Shown: positions 34,284 to 46,347 of the stretch, piece by piece
How positions within the stretch are numbered: position 1 is the first letter of the stretch
Layout: the number at the start of each line of letters is the position of its first letter
Assembly: GCA_963693305.1 (NCBI GenBank)
Contig: OY855906.1
Location: 29,742,626-29,806,625 of the forward strand
Length of the DNA stretch: 64,000 nucleotides
DNA from: Meandrina meandrites
Taxonomy: Eukaryota; Cnidaria; Anthozoa; Scleractinia; Meandrinidae
Direction of reading: 5' to 3'
Program-made: the position numbers and the translations under genes
Notes under the pieces: model-generated
The model's input: only the letters and a program-made list of their open reading frames with translations
Told to the model about the DNA's origin: nothing
Database searches by the model: none

Positions 34284-34857
34284 CTGAAATGAAATGGATA
34301 TGTTTCAAAAACGTCGCGTCGATAGAGGTGTGAAGCTTTCGCATTATCAGGAAGTTTCATAATGACACATGATTAGACTATGATTTAATTAAGATCAATT
34401 TTCAGTTGCTTATACAGTTTTGATAAAGGGCAACCTAATTTCTTTCAATCAAAATTAGAGGCACCATTAAAATTAATATCAGTAATCAGATGTTTTCAAT
34501 TACAATTTGGAATAAATAAGCAGGAGTAATTTTTTTCAAAGGCTAACAAAATTGCACGAGCCCTAAATTGTCAAGAAAATACTAATTTGATTAGTTGTTA
34601 CTAACATACCAGCGACAATTTGCTCCCCTGTTTCCTTTTTTAAGCTAAACAGGTTAGGGACAGCAGCTGGGAATCTTATGCCCCAAATCAGTTCCGATTA
34701 CATGTATCTCCATCAATGGCGCGAGAAAAGACTCGAATTGAAAAGGGGACCTAAGAACAAAACTAAAACTCGCTCATGAATTAAATGCGACTCTGTAGAT
34801 TCTACGTCTAAACAAATTTTGAATTTAATAAATTAAGTTAACTTAAATAAGTATTAA

Positions 34858-35240
34858 AGGGGATCTGTCACGGATTTTAGCAGACTTTTGAACCAGCAAA
34901 ATTTATATTTCTGTCTAAGGAAAACAAAAAATAATAGTCCATTTTTTATTAACAATTGCTATATCAGAGCACCGAAACTTTTAACAAGCGTCTTTAGCTG
35001 CAGATGGCTACGATGGAAATGGATTACAACTTGAAACGTTTAGCTAAACTTTTCAAGTTGTTTTCGCGTGTCTTCAAAAAAATCGATATTTATAGCCGTA
35101 GTTTGATTTCTGTCCACGTATTAAGGTTATATCTTCCTTTAAATGTTCAAAGATAATGTTTTTCATGGGCTAAGTTGCCTACCACTAATTTCAGAACAGT
35201 TTAGACCAAAAATCTTCGTAATCCTCGTGACAGAGCTCCT
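34858..35240. mobile_element. 383-bp TTAA-flanked MITE
   Basis: TTAA (34854-34857 and 35241-35244) flanks the inverted ends AGGGGATCTGTCACGG and CGTGACAGAGCTCCT. There is no coding capacity. It is typical of piggyBac- or Kolobok-mobilised MITEs. Confidence 0.7.
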
Positions 35241-36554
35241 TTAAATTCGGCACATGTGAAGTCCGACATTTAAACAGGGCCTAAGCACCACTTTGTGAAC
35301 TTTTGTTTCCACTGAAAGAAGATTTTGTTATAAGCTACATGTGATATTTCCATCTTGAGTGAAATGACAGTTATATGGTTAAATAAATTAACAGGCAGAA
35401 ATTTAATGACAGATATACTTTGCATTTGTCACTAATAACCCTGTACCAAGAAAATAGCCAATGCACTATTTGAATTTAGTGGATTAAATGCTAACGAACA
35501 GACACGAAACACTACATAAACAGCAAACTTTACTTGATGTTCATTAATCTCTACAAACAAAACGTATAGATTTTCTTACAAATTGTTATAATTTTACAGC
35601 CGCCATTTTTTCGACTATTTTGCTTGGTTACCAAGGAAAATGGTAAGAATTGGGATCATTGGTGGCACTCTCTGACACACATTTTTGTATACTTTCAAGG
35701 GACTGTTTTAATTTGTCAAGGGAATACTTTTCGCTGTGGGCGATAAAAACGTCACTGGATAGGAATGCGTCCGCAGTTTTCGATCCCGAAATGTTATTTT
35801 CACGCGTCGCTCGTCATTTAGCCTGTCTAGCCTTTTGCAAACTACAGGTAGGTATTTTTTAAAGATCTGTGCTATTCATCAATTGAATTGCTTAGTTTTA
35901 CATGCTTAAAAGCTGCTGCGAATCTTCATTGTCAGAGGATATTGGCCAATGCTATTTTCTATTGTTATAAGTCTATTGTTTGTAGTCTTCATTGAAAGAA
36001 GTATTTTTAGCTCGTCACGCAATCTTTTGTTTTGACCACAATTCACGGACTTGATCACGACAGCAGCTTCTCAAGACTTCAGACAGGAAAATGGTAATGT
36101 ACAATATTGTCTCGAACTTAAATGGAATTTTTAGAAGGATCAGTAAAGCCACTTAGTGAAAAATTGACTGCAAAAAGCCGTCGGGCTAAAATTAAACTTA
36201 CCCTTTAGCGTGAATAATGCAGGATCTCACGGCTTCAGAAATATGCAGAATTTTGAAGCTTTGATACATTAGTAGTTACATCTTGAAATGAGAATTAATC
36301 TAAAACAAAACTTCCTTCAAGTTTCTTTCATTTGCCCAGTTTACGTTTGGAATTTTAGGCTTCTGAGGCGTATTGATTTGAAAAGCGCATGGTGACATCT
36401 GATATGCAGCGTGCGGCCGACTTACTGTACCATCGCATTGTTGTTTATTTAATAATTGTGTTCAGTTTACGACCTTTTACATGCAAAGATTTACTACAGT
36501 ACTTCGGAAAATGCAAACAAGTATTTTTTTGTTATTAGTTACAGTGATGGATAG

Positions 36555-36890
36555 CATAAAAAGCAATCTGAGTGTTAATTTTGTGGAAGGAATTCAGTAG
36601 TTTTCCGCTATCTCACGGCAATCTCACGGCTTATCTCCAATTACCGCTTTTCTGTACCAAGATAATACCACTGGTGGTTAAATAAATGTCAGTGACAGTT
36701 ATACAGAATGAAAACCTACCTTTCATAAAAAGCAATGTGAGTGTTAATTTTGTGGAAGGAATTCAGTAGTTGTCCGCTATCTCACGGCACCATGATTCGC
36801 AAATTATTATCCCCAGTTACCGCTGGTGGTGGTTAAATAAATGTCAGTGACAGTTGTAAAGAATGAAAGCCTACCTTTCACCAGAGTGTT
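36555..36890. repeat. Two-copy tandem duplication of about 169 bp
   Basis: CATAAAAAGCAAT, GTGTTAATTTTGTGG, AATTCAGTAGTT and AATGTCAGTGACAGTT occur in order from 36555 and again from 36724. The second copy lacks about 15 bp. Confidence 0.8.
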
Positions 36891-37118
36891 TCGAACTAGT
36901 GTTATATTTTGTAGAAAGAGTTCGTGTTTTTGCGAGTTGTTAAAATGACGCGCGGAGGTGAAGAAATTTTTTTCACCGTCTTCAAGTTTGGTTTGGGATC
37001 AATTTATCAAGGTTGATAATTAACATTTCAAACCATGAATTGGTCTTTCAGCGTGTCTAGTTGTAATAAACGTTCACTTCAGAAAAGAATTGTTTGTCTG
37101 AATTTAGTACGCATATGG

Positions 37119-38407
37119 TCAGAAGTCCATAACTAGAAGTCTACATCTCTGGTAATAGGCTTTGAGATATGTCTTCCGCGTGTACCTCGCGCTCCTCGCG
37201 TGTAGGCTATTTTTAGAACAGCTTTGCCGCGAACAAGTAGCCAATCACATTGAAGTATTTTTTTAATTCGCGCCTTTGATTGGTTAAACAAATTTTTGAA
37301 GAAAAGCAGAACTGCAGAGGACGAGTGAACTCGAGCGAACGGCATTACGAAATTTCTGTTTGTTGGTCATCGTAATTTCCGTTTTGTGAGGATTAAATCG
37401 TCCGGACAAGAATCATCAGGCCATCTTTCATCGATGACGATAGCATCGAAGTTGTAAAAATTCGGAGCATCCAAATAAACGAGAGGACCTCAGTGTTTTG
37501 GAGTCAGAATACGAAATGGCAGTGGGCAAGATAGACTAATTCCGGGTCAAATTCAAAATGCGAAGACACTAAAGATTAATGGTACTCTCAAGATGAAGAC
37601 AGGCATTAAGAGAGCAAGTGCATTTTGGCACAGGTTCGTTGCTATTTTGAAAAACAAAACCGTGGTCCCTGAAGCGCTCAACATCGAGCGCGGAATGAAC
37701 AGAATGAAGTTTGATTCGTTTGAGAATAACATTCAGAGAAAACGACAAGTTTGGCGAGTTTCGCATGTTTTTGGAATTATAAGGACGGCATGAAAACAAA
37801 AGACTGACTAAGGTAATGTACTTGTTTTAATATGAATAGAAATACGAGTTTAATTCATCGAACAATGATGATTTCATTCACATCCGTCAAAAGTTTAATT
37901 CAAGTTGTGCTTCTCGGGCACTTCGCAGTGTGTAGCTATTGTGTTGTGTATGTTGTTCAGTATTTTAACACGAGGATATGCTGTACAAAATAAAGACACA
38001 CTTAACTACTAAAAGTTTGGGGAACTTCTGTTCATAAATTCTCTCGTAAATTATAAAAAGTCGACCTGTTTGTTTTGTGAGTTTGTCTACGGAAACCCCG
38101 CGACGGGTTGCTTTTTCACTCGCCTTCAAATGCCACTGAACAGACGTTTGAAATCACTATCTACGATACTACTTCTGTCGAAATGTGAGAATTAAAGAGA
38201 ATGGCCTGTCAAGTGTTTTGATGTGATTTGATTTATTTCACCTGCCACTTTCCAAAATATTCGGCCGCAACTTAGAACTCCAATCGTGTCGAAATAGTGG
38301 GCTACGTCATTTTCTCGCGAGACATCAGTTTCTAAAAATAGCCTACACGCGAAAGACATAGCACGCGCCCCAATACCAGATATTGACTTATAGTTATGGA
38401 CTTCTGA
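37119..38407. mobile_element. 1289-bp TIR element with 5-bp duplication TATGG
   Basis: The inverted ends TCAGAAGTCCATAACTA and TAGTTATGGACTTCTGA are flanked by TATGG (37114-37118, 38408-38412). A further subterminal pair holds TAGGCTATTTTTAGAA. Short frames inside (for example 37593-37799) are not recognised. A 5-bp duplication is unusual, and I assign no superfamily. Confidence 0.7.
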
Positions 38408-38469
38408 TATGGTATATTTTTTCCCACTCGCTCGTTTGTGTTAAAAGCGGTAAAAGAGCCAGGAATTTT

Positions 38470-38500
<31 letters not shown>

Positions 38501-38686
38501 TGGGTGAGCGCTAATAAAAGCCTTCTGGACTGTGAGTCAATGGGTTAGTGCATCACAAATCGCTTTCAATTCTTGGGTTTCACCCACGTGACCAATTAGC
38601 TTAGCAACGGTTACTATCCGCCATCTTGGTGTCCCTCGAGCGTAAACAAACCATATTCAAAGAAGAGTTCATGTGGGAAAGTAGGG

Positions 38687-39028
38687 ATGGTTTTATGTGT
38701 TGTTGTCAGCTGTTCGAGCAAAAGTGGAAAGCCTAAAGGCTTAGGATTGTTTCGTATACCTAAGGTTATTACAAATCAAGGAGAAGAACTTCTGCGGTTA
38801 GTCGCGGCGACGCTAGAAAAAAGAGAGTGCTGGAGAGTGAACGAGTTTGTAGCAAACACTTCGTCTTCGGAGAGCCAGCATGTCGGTTGGGTTCCAACTG
38901 TCGCCCTTGAGAAGAAGAAATACGTAGAAAAAGATCACGAAAATGAAGCCGAAAGAGCATCGAGAGCGAAGAAGAGCGAGCCAAGAAAAAACGTGTGCAC
39001 GAAAGCGGAGTTTCAATCGCTAAAGTAG
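38687..39028 (+). pseudogene. THAP-like zinc-finger fragment
   Basis: The open frame begins MVLCVVVSCSSKSGKPKGLG, then LFRIPK, resembling the start of THAP DNA-binding domains (Cys-x4-Cys, Lys/Gly-rich loop, F-x-x-P-K). The later tryptophan and C-x2-H of a THAP finger are not clear (ECWRVNEF), so it is degraded. THAP fingers are common in transposases and their host-domesticated relatives. Confidence 0.5.
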
Positions 39029-39286
39029 ATTTCAGCGTGCCAACTTCTACAGCTTCTGAAGTCGAGAAGCATTCAGAAGGACTAGCGAGTTTAGCTCTAG
39101 AATTGGACGATGTTTACGAATTGATTTGCTCTGCCGAAATGTTTAGCTGTACTTGAATGCATTTCGCCAACAGTTCCGAATAGCCAAGGTTCAAATTATC
39201 CATATAAAATAGCTCTGAAACTACCGGAACAGAGCGGCTTTGGTCGATAAATTGGTCAGCGAAAGGATCGATTAAACTTAAAGCTA

Positions 39287-39736
39287 CTACTTAAACTTTG
39301 CACTGGTTGAGTTTGGCTGAGGCGCTGATGAGCCGGTCGATGTAGTCCCAGAACTAGAAGCTGCTGTATGGTTCGGGGCTTGCGGCTGTTGTAGATATTC
39401 GATTTTCTGGTCGAGCTTTTCTTTGAGCTTCTTAGCCGATGAAAAATCGATGTCCTTAGCCCTCGCATACGGAACTTCATTGACATATGTCGGCAAAATC
39501 CATGAGCATTTTACCTGCTTGCCATAAATTCGTGTAGTTGCCTCTGAATAAAATAACACGATATGTGAACATGACTCAGCCAGTGCAGCTTTGCATTCGA
39601 AGCAATGGGCGGACAAAATAGTCCCATCGTTTTCGGAAATGACCCAAATGTTCACTAAAGGATCATTCATACGCTGGGAATGCCGAACACGAGCTCTCAC
39701 GACATACTTGCTCGGCTGGTATGGTTGCGGGGTCAA
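39287..39736 (-). pseudogene. SWIM-like zinc-finger protein fragment
   Basis: NDPLVNIWVISENDGTILSA is followed by HCFECKAALAESCSHIV, a C-x2-C-x7-C-x-H pattern as in SWIM fingers (normally C-x-C-x(n)-C-x-H). VKCSWILPTYVNEVPYA comes next, typical of cnidarian transposon-linked SWIM proteins. The C-terminal part is low-complexity Ser/Thr/Pro. No nuclease domain remains. The N-terminal end is at a frame start only, so the gene is partial. Confidence 0.55.
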
Positions 39737-41977
39737 CTCCGATGACCGAGATCTTTTGCGAATATCTTTCTTTTACTCGACGCTCTAACCCTTTAGCATA
39801 CTCAGAGATCACTGGGATGTCTTAAGATGAATGCCCGGTACTTTTGTCGGTTTTTTCTTCCTGGTTAGTCATATAGTTGGCGAAATAATAAAGCGATAAT
39901 AGAGAAGCGTTACTGTAGAAATGGACTATTATTAGCATAAATTTGACACCCGAGGGACACCAACATGGCGGACACTGACTTGAGCAAAGCTTGTGACGTC
40001 ACGTGAAACCCAAGAATACTAACATTTCCCCAACGCATACTCCATGCGAAATAGTCGAATCTCGAAGAGATCTTTGATTAGTCCTTTTTATGTGGACTTT
40101 CACACAAAGTGTGAAAATCCACATATTGCGATCGTGCAGTTTTCCCGATTGGGACGGCACTTTCCGTGATAGCTCGTCTCAGCCCTTTCGGAAGCTTTCG
40201 AGGGTGTTCGGAGAATCCGAAGTTTTGGAGCCAAGAGTCAATGTAAAATTGGCGAGACGTCACAAAGAAAGCATCACACAATTTCATTAATCGAAACCTA
40301 AAATTTGTCAAGTGCAGTACATCAACGAGCAGCGTCAAAGATGCCAGTGGTATACGTGCGCATCAAAAGAAAAAAGTGGTGGCGGCTTTCATATTTGCAC
40401 GGCGTTCGACTGAACTGCGGGCAAAGGTCACGCTATTTTTCACACTTTTCGCGCTGTCTGTTGTGTTCGACCGGACGTCAGTTGCTGTGTTCGCTTGATT
40501 CGCATATAATTGAAAATCGTTGAAAAGCATTATTCAGCAGATATCTAGATATTTGTTGTTTTGTTTCAGCTTTGCCACACAGAATCCTTAGAATGGAAAA
40601 ATGGATACACAACGAGTCAAAACAAAACAAGTTCACTAATCAAGTTGTTTTCCCGGGGCTTTCCCGCAATTATTATTTTCTTGGATTTCTCGCAAGTTAA
40701 ATTTGAATAACGCAATCTGACTGATGTCGAATTCAAAACTGCTGGTAAAACGTTAGTGTGAATAGCATAAAACTTATTTTGAACCGAAAAATGTATGTAT
40801 TGAAACCGTGCGAAAACTAAATTACTGATTGAAAATGTGTCGTTCGGGAATCGCCGACTACACTCGAAAATTAATTCAAGAACGATGATAATTTTAGGTT
40901 GAAAAAAGTATTCATCTGCCTTCTTGTATCAAGAGATTATTAGTGAAATCTTGCTAAAAGGCGATAAAAGCCATTCCGGAAAAGTTGTATATGAAAACAA
41001 CGCAATGAAAGAAAATGAGTTAATTGATGAGTTTAGCTGTTGTTTACACAAGCGTTCAGATGAAATGTCAGGCAAACGAAGACAATCTACATACTTCGCA
41101 AAATATTTCTTTATGAATGGACTGAAATCAGTATCCCCGATTTCTAGTGGTAAGATTTTGTTTTTGTTCTTAATAAATAATTTTCTTGTCCTTATTTGAA
41201 TTTAAAGACCTAATTTGTCCATTTCCCGTGAAACCCCCCCCCCCCCCCCCCCCCAAGAGACTGCAAATATGAATGGAAAGGATATGCTCATCGTGTCCCT
41301 TAGGTGTAAATTACGGATTTCGATTTCCAACAGACTTCTTCTTTTGGTTTTAAGGACAGATTGTCAATGTTTTAATTCATTTTAAGTGACTGTGTTTTTA
41401 AATGTCTGTGTTCTCTGTGTTTTTAAATGGTGGGGGTCTAAAAAAAGTTGACCCACGCCCAGATTGCCATCCTTTACGGGAAAAGTAAAACTCAAAACAG
41501 CAAATAGCAAAATCTCAAACCTTATGATTATAGAGCTGTTTAATTCCATGATATATCTTTAATGTGAAAAGAAGTTCTCTTCAAACAAAGTTTCAGGCCT
41601 AACACTTCTCTGTTTTTAAGACACAGATAACTAAAAATGGCTTTGCGGTCCGAAAAGTTTCTACTTTTTCACCTAGTATCAACCTTGCTGTATTGTGTGA
41701 AATGTTATCCTTCACGAGAGTAGAATAGTAGATCAAATTTTCCGACGAACATCCCCGTCCTTTTCATGTAACCATATAGAGATACTGTCGGGTCTTGTCC
41801 CAGGTTTTCCGCTTCTCTGACACAGTTTAAATAAATTGGACTGCATTTCAATGTTTAAGGCGATCTTCAGGGTAAATTGCAAGGTGTGTTCCTCAAAACG
41901 AGAAGGAAGTTTTTCTTTCACGATCATAAGAATAAGTTTTTTATTATCTCGAGTTTCAAGTGACTGCCAACTCATAA

Positions 41978-42388
41978 TTAGCCATGTTCTAAACGAGCAT
42001 GGAACTGGGTACGAACATATTTTCTCTTTGGTACAAACATTCAATATTGATTGAATTAAAAAATGGGGTACGTCATCTGAAAGAGCATCCAAAAATTAGT
42101 AAATTCACCAAATTTGATGGTTATTGGTTTAAACCCAAAGGCATGGTACACTTGTATGGATTGGAGGGACAGGCGTCCTCCAATCCATACTAAGCTCTCT
42201 TATTTTAAAAGTGTACCATGCCTTTGCGTTTAAACCAATAACCATCAAATTGGTGAATTTACTAATTTTTGGATGCTCTTTCAGATGACGTGCCCCATTT
42301 TTAATTCAATCGATATTGAATATTCGCACCAAGAAAAAATATGTTCGTACCCAGTCCCCTGCTCGTTTAGAACATGGCCAATTGACTG
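41978..42388. mobile_element. About 410-bp foldback element
   Basis: The arm beginning CCATGTTCTAAACGAGCATG (41982) is mirrored at 42365-42385. The centre near 42170-42200 holds GTATGGATTGGAGGA facing TCCTCCAATCCATAC. Arms are about 190 bp with few mismatches. Target duplication is unclear. The 41733-42092 minus frame partly lies in this repeat and is not recognised. Confidence 0.65.
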
Positions 42389-42729
42389 ATACTTAGTCTT
42401 GCCTACAGTCCAGCTCACAGAGCGCGAAGCGCGAGAGCGCCGGGGACTACTGCCAAACTGGAAACGAGAAGCAAACGACTTTAAGAGGGTCTAACCGATA
42501 CTGTACATTGGCTCATTCAATCATTCATTATCAAAAACAAATGAAAGTCCACATATGTACGCATTGCGGACCCACTTTTATTTCAAAATGGTCATAACGT
42601 GAGCCTGGGCCACCTATCCAGGGCCTGCTGACAGTTGGAGATAAGATACTGATGAAGGAAAGTCCGTATAAATACATGACTAGATATTCAAGTCCCTAGC
42701 CTACAAACCTCTGCTCATTCTTGTATCTT

Positions 42730-42771
42730 ACACCTGATGATGGTTTTGTGATAAAACCGAAATCATTGTCT
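42730..42771 (+). ncRNA. Hammerhead-like motif, probable Penelope-type relic
   Basis: CTGATGA (42734-42740) is followed by an unpaired T, stem II GGTTTT-GTGAT-AAAACC, and GAAA (42759-42762), then TCATT. Flanks CAC before and GTC after allow two base pairs of stem I. All core residues match, but stem III has decayed. It lacks nearby RT sequence. Confidence 0.42.
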
Positions 42772-42908
42772 CTTCTCCTTAGCTATTTCATTGGCTTCAA
42801 TATCTAGTGATGAATTTATTTGGGCCCCCTATGGTCATGGTATGATCAAAAGGTAAACGGCATTTTGGAAATTCAAAGGAGAAAAAAAAAATCACGAATT
42901 AGTTATAC

Positions 42909-43174
42909 CTCAACACTATAGTGGATGTAACCTTCTCTTTCCTCCATTGCAGAATGTGATGCACTCTCGCCAGTTGCGTTGTTTAATTCACACACGTGGT
43001 TTCCCTTGTCTGGAGGTCCAACATTGACGGACACACAGTTAGGCTCCAAATAGCACTTCACTCGGCAGCTCCCTTCGTCGGATACTATCTCCGATCTTAT
43101 CACGTAACCCTTCAGTGCAATATTCGAAACTGGCTCCTTGAATATAAGAATACGCTCGTATTCGTCTGTGAGAA
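42909..43174 (-). CDS. Gene B exon 2: PAN/apple domain
   Basis: This 266-bp exon (TTACAG acceptor, GTATAA donor) encodes YERILIFKEPVSN, then VSDEGSCRVKCYLEPNCVSV and HVCELNNATGES. It is nearly collinear with the PAN exons of genes A and C and has the same phases (1 in, 0 out). Confidence 0.88.
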
Positions 43175-43936
43175 CTGTAAAAATAAGTGTTCTTGTAACA
43201 CATTTGTTATGTAGAAGCGCGTTTATTAATCCCTTCATAATGCGACCAATTATATACATTATATATTCACATCAGCTGTATTGTTTTCTTCTGTTTTTAT
43301 CTCTCTGAGTCCCGAATATTTTTATGGTGTTTGTTGATGTAATTCAAGAACTAAGTTATTAAATCAATCGCTTGCGAAGCTTTCAACCGGAGTTGAATAA
43401 ATGGAGAAAACATAATTTTGGATCAGGTTGTGCTAAGCTGCACTGTGAGTGAAATTTATATTTTATCCATATCAACTGTAGTTTCTGAATATTGGTTCGG
43501 AATTGTGCTGGTGTTTTTATTCTTTTTTTTTTTGTATATCATAATGTCAGTAGTGAAAAATTCAAAGAAATTTAATATTATTATGGAATTCTAACATTCA
43601 TTTAAGTGAGCTGCTGGTACCTCATTTATCTTCAAACTTTTAAAGTTGCCCATTAACACCATTAACTTTACTTTGTTAAAAACATTAATTTTCGTTTGAC
43701 AGCTTTTTCATCTAAAAGGCATGAATTCGCGTGCCTATCTTTACTCATACTTTGAGCAAGAATGATATCAGCATCCGATCGCGAAATTAAATATTTCGGT
43801 TTTTGCAAGGGATTTTTGCCAGCATTTGGTCCTTTTATACAAAGAGGCATATTAGAGTTGAACTATCTGAGGATGAGCATTACGAAGTTCATTTATCAAA
43901 TTTCGAAATGCAGTCGAAATTGAGAATAAAACTTAC

Positions 43937-44006
43937 CAGCGTACGTCAGCGTTCCCAGTCCCAAAATAATCCACATAAAAAATGACAAGGCGTTAAAGAA
44001 AGGCAT
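43937..44006 (-). CDS. Gene B exon 1: signal peptide
   Basis: There are 23 codons from ATG at 44006, with hydrophobic core LSFFMWIILGLGTLTYA and a strong GTAAGT donor in phase 1. The length equals that of exon 1 of genes A and C. A TATA-like sequence lies about 40 bp upstream of the start (44045-44050), implying a very short 5' leader. Confidence 0.85.
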
Positions 44007-44009
44007 ATT

Positions 44010-44085
44010 TCCTTTTTCATTTGCAGTTATTCACGTCTTCTACGTATAAATGTTCTCAAATAACTCGAAAGGTAGATTCTACGTT
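44010..44085 (-). promoter_or_regulatory. Putative TATA-type core promoter of gene B
   Basis: Upstream of the gene B start the minus strand reads AACATTTATA (TATA-like, 44045-44050). It is preceded by TTATT and TACCTTT blocks that recur in the same order and spacing upstream of gene C (58330-58364). Conservation between paralogues supports a core promoter. Gene A lacks an obvious counterpart. Confidence 0.4.
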
Positions 44086-45501
44086 TTGTGGCGATTTTAA
44101 GTTTTTAACATCTTAAACGCCATTGGTTATTTTTCTGGAACAAATGACGTTACAAGAATTTAAATTGCCTAATTGCTGTTTTGTTCATAGGAAATCACCT
44201 GCAGGATCGCGTGCGACCTGTCATATCATTTACGGGTTTAAAGCGTTAATGGCTTTAAATTTAGTCGTGTCTCCGGATGTTTAGTAAACCAAACTCCACG
44301 TTTAAGGGTTAAACGAGACAAAAAAAGCATCTATTGGAGGGAAGATTATGTTTAATTTCATTATATTTTCTTATAATTTGCCTTAGTGAATACGTACAGT
44401 TTCCCCGCCTAGGGCCATAGAGTTCTGCGTGTAAACATCGTATAATATACATCTGCAGCTGGGCTAATTTGGGATCTAAATTTCGAAACCACCACAATTA
44501 TAAACATTATTTACTTGAGTTGCAGTTTCGTTTTATTTGCAGTTTTATTTGCAAAGACGATAATTATTGTTTTGGCCCGAAGACAATTAATCGCAGATAT
44601 ATAAAAGAACCAATGCATTAATTTTCTTTTGAGATGTATCTTCTATTCAATATATACATAGATAACATTAGATAACACTAGCGCTATTGTATGCTCACTC
44701 TCACCACGGTAAGTTATATTTTGAAACGGCGAGAAAACCCTTTATCGTCAACAACCCATTTAATTCCCTGTCCATTTAACCCGTTCGATTTTGTGCACTT
44801 CCTCGATTTTTAGCACATCTTCTTCACCACAGTGAAGCACACACAGTACACGGATTTGAACGAATTGAATGAGTTGAATGTGCTGCCATATGATAGTAGC
44901 GAATTATTAAGCTCTCCGCAGTCTCCCACGGACGGTATGGATTTAGTCCTCGGCCGTGGGTTAAGGTTACCGTATACCTTTGGGGATGTCTCGAGTCTAA
45001 ACGATATAGCGCAGTCAGAATAAATTGTGGATAGCTAAAATCCTATATCAAATTAAAGCTTATAGAGCTGGCTTTCAATCTATAAAACCGTTTTGTAGTA
45101 GAATGAAATGTCAATCTTTTAGGAACTCGAAACACGAGCGCCTGAGTCGCCTTTTGAAAGCTACAAGTCAAAGCGAATTTAGTATTTCGTTAATTTGATT
45201 TGTTCTTTGGTTTCCGGACCCCAAGCGCTAAAAAAGAACGCGCCGGCGTTTTGTAATATTCAATTGCAGTAAAAAGATACATTTTGAGGTAAAAAGACAT
45301 TTTGCAAATAGGGCTAAAACACAGGGGTGTGATCGTACAAAAATCACCCCAGTAGAAAAAGTTTCCAAATTAAAAAAAAATCGCCGACACGTTTTTGTTA
45401 TTAACATGTTAAACTAGCTGTTTGCCGAATTTGACGAAGAAGGAGCAAATTCCTTTGGACTTGTAGCTCTTTAAAGTGTCGCGTTCAAAGCGACAAATTG
45501 A

Positions 45502-45834
45502 TTACAGAAAACAGCGCTTAAAAAATATCCTGCAATGCAAACAAACGCCGCCCACATGAAGCTTGCACTTTTCACAAATATATCCAAATAAATAATCACA
45601 ATCGAAATCGTTCCACTCGCCATCATTATAACCAGAAAAGTAATATATTCCAAGCTGAAAGGATCCCTTCAACATATGCCCACAATTCTGGTAACCAGTT
45701 AGATCGTTGGGATTGTCCTTTCCCCAGTTGGTGTAGTTTGCCAGTATGCTGCCATCCGTCCACATCCACCTGCCTTCCTCCACCTGGTCACTAAGTCCCG
45801 CTTGAACCAGAGTATCTATGCCATCGCTCTTGTT
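45502..45834 (-). pseudogene. Second, partial C-type lectin exon downstream of gene C
   Basis: It encodes the second half of a CTLD: AGLSDQVEEGRWMWTDGS, YTNWGKDNPNDLTG, YNDGEWNDFDC and YICEKC, with a cysteine-bearing tail. It is most like the lectin exon at 46348-46760, pointing to tandem exon duplication. The N-terminal half is absent, and the WIGL tryptophan is missing (QAGL). A plausible acceptor (ATCTAAG at 45835) could make it a short exon; otherwise it is a fragment. Confidence 0.6.
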
Positions 45835-46347
45835 CTTAGATATTGAGAAGCAAGCGACAAGCAGCGAATACTTTAATCATTTTCTCAAAACATACATACT
45901 AAACAAAGCTGAGGGGAAGACCAAAAACAGGAACAAGTTCCCTTTCAAATAGATATAATAATGAATAAATAAATGTGGGGAATGAACATAAACAGTAAGT
46001 CTTTAAAATTAACTTTAACTAACAAAATTCTAATGCTTGCATCACTCAGTAGCCCACACTACAGGGGATCTGTTCTGTAATCCACCTTGAGATCAGACAA
46101 AAGCCTAATTTGAATGTTCAACACCAGAACATTTTTATTATTCTTAATTTAGTAGTTTTGTAGTCAAAGTGAGTAATGTAGTTAATCTGTGGCCAACGTA
46201 CTGTAAAGTAATTTGACACGACTCTAAGGAAGACCATTGTTAATGATTAAGATATCGTGTTTTAATATAGATTGATGATGATGTTGTTGATAACGTTGAT
46301 GATAATGATGATTACCATGATGAACACTTTTAGCCCTAGTCTTTTCC

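Larger units (their letters stand above)
38572..40014. mobile_element. TIR element carrying THAP-like and SWIM-like gene fragments
   Basis: The ends TCTTGGGTTTCAC (38571) and GTGAAACCCAAGA (40002-40014) are inverted; AT on each side suggests a 2-bp duplication. Subterminal CACGTGAC and CCGCCATCTTGGTGTCCC blocks are also mirrored (38624; 39955). It contains converging coding fragments listed separately. The AT duplication plus THAP content is reminiscent of ISL2EU-type elements (inference). Confidence 0.6.
34284..42908. other. Gene B intron 2 (8.6 kb), filled with transposons
   Basis: It lies between the EGF and PAN exons. No further lectin-family exon was found. The recognisable content is several TIR/foldback elements, a THAP/SWIM-bearing element, short tandem repeats and a Penelope-type relic, listed separately. 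Confidence 0.7.
30713..44006 (-). other. Gene B: secreted PAN-EGF-FA58C-CTLD protein (six-exon gene model)
   Basis: The exons are 44006-43937, 43174-42909, 34283-34172, 33684-33356, 31739-31596 and 31108-30713. They sum to 1317 nt, or 438 residues plus a stop. The architecture matches gene A: signal peptide, PAN, EGF, FA58C in two exons, CTLD. Introns hold several transposons, including a Penelope-like element between the two FA58C exons. Three splice sites are displaced relative to gene A, but the chosen sites keep the frame throughout. The CTLD keeps a complete cysteine set and a QPN/WHD calcium-site motif, so this is the copy most likely to bind sugar. Splice choices are inferred from phase, since there is no transcript. 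Confidence 0.82.

Noticed and set aside
38469..38501. Poly-G tract as a regulatory element
   Set aside because: A simple homopolymer run, common here (also 41236, 60912 and 63002), and prone to assembly error.
41733..42092. 119-codon minus-strand frame
   Set aside because: No recognised domain, and its first part lies in a foldback repeat; not called as a gene.
30713..44006. Gene B as a pseudogene because sites aligned to gene A are lost
   Set aside because: Alternative canonical GT/AG sites restore frame at every junction, giving a complete 438-residue product.
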